Positions 43,948 through 49,728 of a DNA stretch of 49,728 bases are shown piece by piece (positions within the stretch are counted from its first letter, which is position 1; every line of letters begins with the position of its first letter). The notes beneath the pieces are model-generated. The model did not search any database. It saw only the letters and a program-made list of their open reading frames with translations, and was not told the origin of the DNA. The position numbers were made by a program, and so were the translations under genes. Origin of the DNA: Desulfuromonadales bacterium (GTDB lineage: Bacteria; Desulfobacterota; Desulfuromonadia; Desulfuromonadales; Syntrophotaleaceae); contig JAUWLU010000002.1 in assembly GCA_030613545.1 (NCBI GenBank), positions 1 to 49,728 on the forward strand, given 5' to 3'.

Positions 43948-45615
43948 CTATCCCTGCCGGCCCGGCTTGACCAGCAGGGTCAGGCGATCACCGGGACGCA
44001 GGACATGCTTGCTGGTGAGCCGGTTCCAGCGCATGATATCGCCGGTCTTGAGGTCATAGCGCCGACCGATATCCCACAGGGTATCGCCGGGCCGAACCTG
44101 GTAGACCAGTTTGCGTCGTCCGCCACTCGAAGCCGTGGAGCTGCCGGCCACGCGCAGAACCTTGCCCGGCTTGAGAATGGTTTTCTTGCCGATACCGTTC
44201 CAGGCGCACAGTTGGCTGGTCGAAACGTCAAATCGCCGGGCAATGCTCCACAGGCTGTCGCCCTTGCGAATCTTGTAATGCTTTTGGCGAGTCCGTTCAT
44301 AGCCGTCTTCCAGCACATCCGCTGGCAGAGCGGCGCCCGGCCGCAGCGGCAGGATAAGATCGCGACCGACCCGCAAGGCCCGGGGTTTGCGAATGTTGTT
44401 GAGGACCACGATATCCTTGCTGCGAATGCCGTAGCGCTTGGCCATGCCGATCAGGGTGTCCCCCGGCTTGACCCGATGGCGGCGGTAATTGGCCCGCCTC
44501 TCGGCCGGAATCTGCGCATATTTTTTCACGAAAGAGTCCGTCTGCCCGGCAGGCAGACGGATCTGGTAATTCGGCAGACGGGGCGGTGTACACCACCTCT
44601 TCAGTTCGGGATTGAGGGCCACGATCTCCTCGTAGGAGACGCCACACAGCCTGGCCACAATATCGAGATCGGTGGAACTGGGCAGGTCGGTGATGTCAAA
44701 AGCCAGGGCAGACTGGTATTGCAGGTCCTTAAAGCCGTAGGTTTCCGGCTCCTTGGCAATAAGCAACACGGCCAGCAGTTTCGGCAAATAATTCTTGGTT
44801 TCTTTGCGCAGGTAACTGCCTCGGCACAGCTGCCAGAAATCGCGGCTGCGGGATTTGCGAATCGCCCGATCCACCTTACCGGGACCGGCATTGTAGGCAG
44901 CGATGGCCAGATACCAATCGCCATCGAAGCGCTCGTGCAGATCCTTAAGGTGGCGGGCCGCGGCCCGGGTCGACTTGAGAGGGTCCCGTCGCTCGTCACG
45001 CCACCAGTCGTTGCTGAGGCCGTAATTCTGTCCTGTGCTGGCCATGAACTGCCAGGGGCCGACGGCATTGGCGCGGCTACAGGCACGGGGGTTAAAACCC
45101 GATTCGATCATCGCCAGATAGGTCAGATCGAGGGGCAATCCCTGCTCGGCAAAGATCTCGCGCATCATGGGCAGGTAGCGGCCCGAGCGTTCCAGCCAGC
45201 GACGAAAACCATGCCGTCCGGGACCGCAATAATAATCGACGAAATAACGGACCTTGGCGTTTTCCACCATCGGCAGATCGAATGAGACCGCTTCTTCGAC
45301 CACCGTCTCGCCTTCCTCTTCGGGGACGGACTGATCGGCCCCGGCCAGCAGGGCCAGGTCCTCCAGGGTCTCGGCATCCATGGGCGCCGTTTCACCTTCT
45401 TCGGCCAGGGGCGCCTGGCCGTCGCTTGCGGCCTCCGCATCGGGGACCACGGACGAAACTGTTTGCCTATCCGCCAAGACAACGGGTTGTATCGCCCGAT
45501 CTGCCTGCGGGGCGTCGGCAACCGACGTCGCAGCGCCGCCGGGCCAGGGGATTTCTCCGACCGCACAGCCGGCCAGCAGACACGATAACAGGGCCACCAG
45601 GTAGATCCGGGCCAC
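43948..45615 (-). CDS. MltD-type lytic transglycosylase lipoprotein with three LysM domains
   Basis: Cuts peptidoglycan glycan strands. The 555 residues have a lipobox LLAGC (Cys17), an acidic disordered linker (about 25-115) and an SLT domain (about 145-290) with catalytic Glu171 in AMIESGFNP, GPWQFMASTG and AAYNAGPG. Three LysM repeats follow: about 379-424, 447-488 and 505-549 (each with a GDTL or GDSL core). Translation starts at GTG 45615 with AGGAGG five bases upstream. Repeat copy C ends right beside that ribosome site, so it lies between mltD and its upstream promoter. Confidence 0.93.
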   Translation of the reverse strand: MARIYLVALLSCLLAGCAVGEIPWPGGAATSVADAPQADRAIQPVVLADRQTVSSVVPDAEAASDGQAPLAEEGETAPMDAETLEDLALLAGADQSVPEEEGETVVEEAVSFDLPMVENAKVRYFVDYYCGPGRHGFRRWLERSGRYLPMMREIFAEQGLPLDLTYLAMIESGFNPRACSRANAVGPWQFMASTGQNYGLSNDWWRDERRDPLKSTRAAARHLKDLHERFDGDWYLAIAAYNAGPGKVDRAIRKSRSRDFWQLCRGSYLRKETKNYLPKLLAVLLIAKEPETYGFKDLQYQSALAFDITDLPSSTDLDIVARLCGVSYEEIVALNPELKRWCTPPRLPNYQIRLPAGQTDSFVKKYAQIPAERRANYRRHRVKPGDTLIGMAKRYGIRSKDIVVLNNIRKPRALRVGRDLILPLRPGAALPADVLEDGYERTRQKHYKIRKGDSLWSIARRFDVSTSQLCAWNGIGKKTILKPGKVLRVAGSSTASSGGRRKLVYQVRPGDTLWDIGRRYDLKTGDIMRWNRLTSKHVLRPGDRLTLLVKPGRQG

Positions 45616-45637
45616 AATAACCTCCTATGGGTAATGC

Positions 45638-45782
45638 TTTCGCAAAAAGTCATGAGATGGCTAAGCAAAAATTTCGACCTACAAGGCGTAGTGGTTTTTC
45701 AGGGGTGAAGGCATACATTTAGTATGTCGAAGTCCTGAAAAAGCGCTGCAACGTAGTAGGGTGGACTTTTTGCGACGCCATC
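45638..45782. repeat. MITE-like palindromic repeat, copy C, flanked by 11-bp direct repeats
   Basis: A 145-bp core from TTTCGCAAAAAGTC to GACGCCATC, bounded by ATGGGTAATGC at 45627-45637 and 45783-45793. The direct repeats suggest target duplication, though ATGC may belong to the element (copies B and D share it), which would shorten the duplication to about 7 bp. It lies in the hflX-mltD gap. Confidence 0.9.
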
Positions 45783-45832
45783 ATGGGTAATGCACTATCA
45801 AACCGGTCGAACCGGTCAGGGCCAAGGGGCCC

Positions 45833-47479
45833 CTAGCCTTCGGAATCGGGCCAGCAACGCTTTTCCAGCTCTTCAAGCAGCGGCTCGAAGCTGTGCCGAT
45901 CCATGGCCGAGATGGGCAAGGCCTCGAAACGGCGGCACAGGGCCGCTGCTTCGTCGGCCGGCAACAGGTCGATCTTGTTGAAAACCAGCAATCGAGGAAT
46001 CCGCTCCAGCTGCAAATCTAGCAAAATACGCTCCACCGCGCCGACCTGCTCCTCAAATCGTGGATTAGCCGCATCGACCACGTGCAACAGCAGATCGGCG
46101 TCCTCCATCTCCTCCAAAGTTGCTTTAAAGGCCCCTAGCAGGCTCGGCGGCAGCTTACGAATAAAACCGACCGTATCGGTGATGATCACTTCCCGCTCCT
46201 GGGGAAACCGCAGGCGCCGAGTGGCCGTATCAAGGGTGGCAAAGAGCAGATCTTCCGTCAGCACCTCGCTCTGGGTCAGGGCATTGAGCAGGGTCGATTT
46301 TCCGGCGTTGGTATAACCGACGATGGAGACAATGGGCACGCCGGCCTTGGCCCGACGACTGCGGCGCTGCAGGCGCCCCTTTGATAGGCCTTTGAGTTCC
46401 CGCTCCAGGCGATTAATGCGGTCGCGAATGCGTCGCCGGTCGATTTCGAGCTTGGTCTCCCCCGGGCCGCGCCCACCGATGCCGCCCATGAGCCGGGAAA
46501 AAGCGACCCCCCGCCCGCTCAGGCGCGGCAGAATATATTTTAACTGAGCCAGCTCAACCTGCACCTTGCCATCGCGGGTATGGGCGCGCCGAGCAAAAAT
46601 ATCGAGAATAAGCTGGCTGCGATCGATGACCTTGAGATCGGTCAGGGCGGCGATGGAGCGCACCTGGCTCGGTGCCAGATCCTGATCAAAAATCAGCAGG
46701 GTCGCCCCCTGCTGCAGGGCGCGAATCACCACCTCCCTGGCCTTGCCCTCGCCCATGAGATATTTGGGATTGAGCCGCCGCGGCCGCTGCACGAAGCGAT
46801 CGAGGACCACCACATCGGCGGTGCGAGCCAGTTCCGTCAGTTCGTCAAGGGAATCGTCCGTTTCCCGGCGGGAATCCTGACTGACCGAAATCAGAATAGC
46901 CTTTTCCCGGGTATCCGACAGATCCACGGTCTCGGCCATCTTCTGCTCAAGCTCCGCTTCAAGAGCCCGCAGAAAGTCGCCCAGGTCGAGATCTAGCTCG
47001 TAGATGGACGGTGCCTGCAGAACCTGGACGCTTTTGCCCGCCCGATTGGGTGGCAGAATATGTCCATAGTTCACCGCCCCTGGCAGCCCCAGTTCGCCGA
47101 CCTCGATGGCCACCATCAGGTCCAGGCGCAGCAGGGCCAGGTCGGTCAGGTCGTCGGCGCTCAACGGCTCCTGCTGCAGATGGGTATGCACACAGCGCAA
47201 ACCGCGCAGACCGCTGCGGCCGAGGGCAAAGTCGGACAGGTCGGGGATCACGATCTCTCGATCATCGCCGATGATGACATACTTGACCGACCCAGATCGA
47301 TCGATGATCAGACCCACTTGGCGCCGAATCTCGTTGGAGATCTCGGTCAGATAACGGGCCAGTTCGCTGGTCACGATCTGCGAAGCCGGTATGCGACGAC
47401 GGTAGATGCGCTCCAGCGCCTTGACCTGGCTGGTTTTCAGTCCGGTGAGATTGCCGTGTATCAACCTGTTGCCGCCCAT
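45833..47479 (-). CDS. hflX: HflX GTPase, long form with an extra N-terminal domain
   Basis: Ribosome-splitting/rescue GTPase of the Obg-HflX group. The 548 residues exceed E. coli HflX (426) because of a ~185-residue N-terminal domain containing VHTHLQQEPLSADDL (98-110), an H-x-H-x6-S-x2-D arrangement close to a JAMM metal motif. The rest is standard: the GGIGGRGPGETKLE loop (332-345), G1 GYTNAGKST (388-396), DTVGF (435-439) and NKID (501-504). ATG 47479 has no ribosome site and begins five bases after the fabI terminator; TTG 47464 (start MIHGNLTGLK) is an alternative. Confidence 0.93.
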   Translation of the reverse strand: MGGNRLIHGNLTGLKTSQVKALERIYRRRIPASQIVTSELARYLTEISNEIRRQVGLIIDRSGSVKYVIIGDDREIVIPDLSDFALGRSGLRGLRCVHTHLQQEPLSADDLTDLALLRLDLMVAIEVGELGLPGAVNYGHILPPNRAGKSVQVLQAPSIYELDLDLGDFLRALEAELEQKMAETVDLSDTREKAILISVSQDSRRETDDSLDELTELARTADVVVLDRFVQRPRRLNPKYLMGEGKAREVVIRALQQGATLLIFDQDLAPSQVRSIAALTDLKVIDRSQLILDIFARRAHTRDGKVQVELAQLKYILPRLSGRGVAFSRLMGGIGGRGPGETKLEIDRRRIRDRINRLERELKGLSKGRLQRRSRRAKAGVPIVSIVGYTNAGKSTLLNALTQSEVLTEDLLFATLDTATRRLRFPQEREVIITDTVGFIRKLPPSLLGAFKATLEEMEDADLLLHVVDAANPRFEEQVGAVERILLDLQLERIPRLLVFNKIDLLPADEAAALCRRFEALPISAMDRHSFEPLLEELEKRCWPDSEG

Positions 47480-47483
47480 AGAT

Positions 47484-47510
47484 AAAAAAAGGGCCCGGCT
47501 GGGCCCTTTT
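47484..47510 (-). terminator. Intrinsic terminator after fabI
   Basis: Stem AAAAGGGCCC/GGGCCCTTTT, loop GGCT (plus strand), followed by a run of seven T on the minus strand. It abuts the annotated hflX start codon. Confidence 0.9.
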
Positions 47511-47534
47511 CGCTGTTATGACAAAGGTCGTCGA

Positions 47535-48302
47535 TCAGCCGACGACGAAATTGAACCCGGCATCGACAAAATGGATCTCGCCGGTCACGCCGCTGGCCAG
47601 GTCGGACAGGAGATAGAGGGCCGATTTGCCCACCTCGTCCTGGGTAACGGTGCGACGCAGAGGCGCGCGCTCGTCCATGACCTTGAGCTTTTCCTTGAAC
47701 TTGCCGACAGCCGAAGCCGCCAGGGTCTTGATCGGGCCGGCGGAGATGGCGTTGACGCGAATGCCCTGCTCGCCCAACTCGGCGGCCAGGTATCGAGTCG
47801 ACGCCTCAAGAGCCGCCTTGGCCACGCCCATCACGTTGTAGTTAGGCACCGCCCGCTGAGCGCCGAGGTAGGTCATGGTGACGATGCCGCCACCGTTCTT
47901 CATCAGCGGCGCCGCAGCACGGCTCACTGCCACCAGGGTATAGGCGCTGATATCCATGGCCAGGGCGAAACCTTCACGGCTGGTCTGGCTGAAGGGGTTT
48001 TTGAGGTCTTCACGATTGGCGTAGGCCACGGCATGGACGACGAAGTCGATCTCCCCCCACTGCTCGCCGACCGTCTTGAAGACCGCCTCGATATCCTCAT
48101 CTTTGGCCAGATCGCAGGGCAGGACCAATTCAGAATCGAGACTCGCGGCCAAAGGCCGAACCCGCTTTTCCAGCGCCTCGTTAAGATAGGTAAAAGCCAG
48201 AGTGGCACCGGCGGCCCTCAGCTGTTTGGCGATTCCCCAGGCGATACTCATGTCGTTGGCAACGCCAAAGATGATTCCGCGTTTTCCGGCCATCAAACCC
48301 AT
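47535..48302 (-). CDS. fabI: Enoyl-[acyl-carrier-protein] reductase (NADH), FabI
   Basis: Last reductive step of each fatty-acid elongation cycle. The 255 residues match the family. Rossmann start GKRGIIFGVANDMSIAWGIA, then HAVAYANRED, Tyr145 in MTYLGAQRA and the active-site Tyr155 and Lys162 in YNVMGVAKAALE (Y-x6-K), closing with GEIHFVDAGFN. GGAGGGG precedes the ATG by eight bases. It follows the DsbC-like gene after about 69 bp and has a strong terminator. Confidence 0.95.
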   Translation of the reverse strand: MGLMAGKRGIIFGVANDMSIAWGIAKQLRAAGATLAFTYLNEALEKRVRPLAASLDSELVLPCDLAKDEDIEAVFKTVGEQWGEIDFVVHAVAYANREDLKNPFSQTSREGFALAMDISAYTLVAVSRAAAPLMKNGGGIVTMTYLGAQRAVPNYNVMGVAKAALEASTRYLAAELGEQGIRVNAISAGPIKTLAASAVGKFKEKLKVMDERAPLRRTVTQDEVGKSALYLLSDLASGVTGEIHFVDAGFNFVVG

Positions 48303-48371
48303 ACTTGCCCCTCCTGAATAGTAAGTTGATCCTGTCTTTTAACAAAAACCCGTCGGCAAGGCAAGCCAATA

Positions 48372-49166
48372 TCACCGTTTGTCAGGTCCTGCAGGGGAAA
48401 CGGCCGCCGAAGAACCGAGCAATTCAAGGAGCTGATCGGCTTTTTTATAACCGGAAAAAGGCCGACCATCGGGCAGCACCAGGGTGGGAGTGGAACGAAT
48501 GCCCAACGTGCGGGCCAGGGCGATGGTTTCATCCACCGCCTCGGCGCGACACAGGGGCGGCGGCACCACCTTGCCGGCAAAGCTATCCTCCAGCAGTTCC
48601 AGGGAACGATTACAAACGACACTCTTGGCGATATGATAAGCATCGGGATGCATGGCGAGGGGCAGCAGCTTGATATAAAAAGCGATATTGGGGTCGCGGG
48701 CCACCACCTCCGGCAGTTCACGATGCAGCTTGGCGCAAAAATGACACTGGGGGTCGGTAAAGACGATGACCCGTTTTTTGGCCTGCGGATCACCGACGAT
48801 CAGGGCATCCGCCAGGGGGATGCGGGAGACATCGACCCGGTTAAGGGAGGCCATCCGCAGTTTGGTCAGATTTTCACCGTCCTTAAGGCGTAACAGTCCG
48901 CCCCGCAGCAGGTGACTTTTACTGTAATTGATATAGACCGGATATTTGCGACCGGCCTTTTCAATCTCCACCGCCCATACCCCGGGCATTTCAGCCTGCT
49001 CGACCTGCAACACCCGGTCGGCACCAGCGCCGAGCAGAAACCCGGCTTCCTCCCGGGTCAAACTGTGGCAATCAATGCAGCGCTTCTCCCCGCAATCCTC
49101 CTGGGGAAAGGCCAGGGCACCGGTTGCGCAGCAGGTCAGCAGCAGCCATGTCAGCAAGCACCTCAT
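48372..49166 (-). CDS. DsbC-like thiol-disulfide protein with an N-terminal c-type haem motif
   Basis: Exported 264-residue protein. After a signal peptide (1-19) comes CIDCH (30-34), a c-type haem attachment motif, in a short sequence shared with small c-type cytochromes. A DsbC/DsbG-like dimerisation part (about 60-125) is followed by a thioredoxin fold with active site C141-HF-C144 in TDPQCHFC and the cis-Pro loop STPT (Pro227). Cys185 and Cys206 form a likely second pair. A fused haem site could link disulfide exchange to electron transport; this is inference. AGGAAG precedes the ATG. Confidence 0.8.
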   Translation of the reverse strand: MRCLLTWLLLTCCATGALAFPQEDCGEKRCIDCHSLTREEAGFLLGAGADRVLQVEQAEMPGVWAVEIEKAGRKYPVYINYSKSHLLRGGLLRLKDGENLTKLRMASLNRVDVSRIPLADALIVGDPQAKKRVIVFTDPQCHFCAKLHRELPEVVARDPNIAFYIKLLPLAMHPDAYHIAKSVVCNRSLELLEDSFAGKVVPPPLCRAEAVDETIALARTLGIRSTPTLVLPDGRPFSGYKKADQLLELLGSSAAVSPAGPDKR

Positions 49167-49200
49167 CTCTATCTTCCTTTCCTCACCGAATAACGAAATA

Positions 49201-49320
49201 CCCGCAATACGTAATACGTGAGTCGTAACAGGTTTTAACCCTTCAAAAACCCGTAATGCGTAATACGTGAGCCGTAAATGGTTTCAACCCGTTACCCATT
49301 ACGCGTCACCTATTACGGTC
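49201..49320. repeat. Two 41-bp direct repeats plus an inverted partial copy
   Basis: Unit 1 (49201-49241) and unit 2 (49250-49290) share the CGTAATACGTGAG core and the GTTTCAACCC-type end. Then 49291-49320 runs as the inverse (ACCCATTACGCGTCACCTAT). A dispersed non-coding repeat of this type is plausible. Confidence 0.7.
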
Positions 49321-49376
49321 CTTACTCCCGTTCATGCTAGCCGAAGCCCCTGCATATTAACAAGGCTGCTTTAACA

Positions 49377-49405
49377 TTGACAGCAGATCCCCCGGGCTGG
49401 TACAC
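49377..49405 (+). promoter_or_regulatory. Weak candidate promoter for mntP
   Basis: A perfect -35 TTGACA (49377-49382) and 17-base spacer, but the -10 position reads GTACAC, a poor match. The GC-rich spacer makes it doubtful. Confidence 0.25.
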
Positions 49406-49437
49406 CGACCGAAAAACAAACAAAAGCCACCCTTTGA

Positions 49438-49457
49438 TGCTCTCGCAAAAAGTCATG
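49438..49457 (+). repeat. Solo left end of the MITE-like repeat (copy D)
   Basis: ATGCTCTCGCAAAAAGTCAT and the following GAG match the left end of copies B and C, then diverge at once. It is a truncated copy or a solo end, about 27 bp upstream of the mntP start. Confidence 0.6.
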
Positions 49458-49483
49458 AGTGGCGGTTTTACAGAAAGCCCCCC

Positions 49484-49728
49484 ATGGACTTTATCACTTT
49501 ACTCGGCATCGCCCTGGCCCTGGCCATGGATGCCTTTGCCGTATCCCTCGGCGTCGGCCTGGCGGTGGTGCCCCTGACCGGCCGCCACCTCTTTCGCCTC
49601 GGCTTTCATTTCGGACTGTTCCAGGCCATGATGCCAATCATCGGCTGGCTGGCCGGCCTGACCGTACAAAAACAGCTGGCCGCCTTCGATCACTGGCTGG
49701 CTTTTGGCCTGCTGGCCCTCGTCGGTGG
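49484..49728 (+). CDS. mntP: Manganese efflux pump MntP, N-terminal part
   Basis: Inner-membrane Mn2+ exporter; the window ends within codon 82. Residues 1-81 cover the first two to three helices, with DFITLLGIALALAMDAFAVS (Asp16 in the family's MDAFAVSLG motif), GLFQAMMPIIGWLAG and the start of the next helix. There is no strong ribosome site before ATG 49484. Full MntP has about 190 residues. The gene runs off the window. Confidence 0.9.
   Translation, partial: MDFITLLGIALALAMDAFAVSLGVGLAVVPLTGRHLFRLGFHFGLFQAMMPIIGWLAGLTVQKQLAAFDHWLAFGLLALVG

Larger units (their letters stand above)
49167..49483. other. 317-bp intergenic region with repeats, upstream of mntP
   Basis: No gene. It contains the 41-bp tandem units and their inverted echo (49201-49320), a possible promoter near 49377 and the left end of the MITE-like repeat (49438-49457). 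No Mn2+-sensing yybP-ykoY riboswitch is recognisable here. Confidence 0.7.

Noticed and set aside
49320-49483. yybP-ykoY manganese riboswitch upstream of mntP
   Set aside because: The conserved core motifs of the class are not visible; the gap is taken up by repeats.

Overview
The window looks like chromosomal housekeeping DNA from a Gram-negative bacterium of the Desulfobacterota, most likely a Desulfuromonadales/Geobacter-type organism. This is inference. It rests on the rpsF-rpsR-DUF2232-rplI-dnaB order, a lipoprotein-rich envelope gene set, a CxxCH haem motif on a periplasmic DsbC-like protein, long-form hisG next to hisI, and GC-rich codon use. There is no rRNA gene to settle it. Most genes lie on the minus strand. 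I see no prophage, transposase, CRISPR array or recognised defence island.

Layout, left to right. (1) 1-156: the end of a Fis-type HTH gene, converging on dnaB at a shared terminator. (2) 288-3952 (minus): ribosomal protein/replication operon rpsF, rpsR, DUF2232 membrane protein, rplI, dnaB, with a promoter and leader hairpin upstream. (3) 4103-10753 (minus): ispE, tRNA-Gln(TTG), prs, rplY/ctc, pth, hppA, a terminator, then ychF. (4) 10880-12298: an AAA ATPase with a GspE-N-like N-terminus, then a 164-bp inverted-repeat element. (5) 12649-14926: fetB, fetA and a family-4 uracil-DNA glycosylase; diverging from them, an exported zinc phospholipase C-like protein. (6) 15891-21775 (minus): response-regulator/histidine-kinase hybrid, FAD dehydrogenase, YhaM-type exoribonuclease, MBL hydrolase, coaBC. 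(7) 21960-28443 (minus): uspA, a receiver protein, and rlmN-mtnP-TPR lipoprotein-pnp, preceded by hisI-hisG-ndk.

(8) 28923-30222: an L,D-transpeptidase convergent with an alanine-zipper lipoprotein ending in Lys, a possible outer-membrane/peptidoglycan tethering pair. (9) 30388-36085 (minus): macro-domain protein, GTDC1/QTMAN-like glycosyltransferase, SLOG protein, DHH phosphoesterase, amidase, rph, rdgB. (10) 36220-43763: unknown two-part domain protein, ABC-F ATPase, RNase E/G with a long disordered basic tail, Smr-domain protein, TPR membrane protein. (11) 43948-49728: LysM lytic transglycosylase, long-form hflX, fabI, haem-motif DsbC-like protein, start of mntP.

The most distinctive non-coding signal is a ~146-150-bp MITE-like palindromic repeat. 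It has three near-complete copies (28717, 39368, 45638) and a solo left end near 49438. Two copies differ by what looks like a compensatory pair of changes, and one copy sits between 11-bp direct repeats directly beside the Shine-Dalgarno of mltD. The best protein-level candidates for new biology are the QTMAN-like glycosyltransferase in a nucleotide-metabolism operon, the L,D-transpeptidase/lipoprotein pair, the haem-DsbC fusion, and the AAA ATPase with a secretion-ATPase N-domain. None of these is proven to be a new system from sequence alone.
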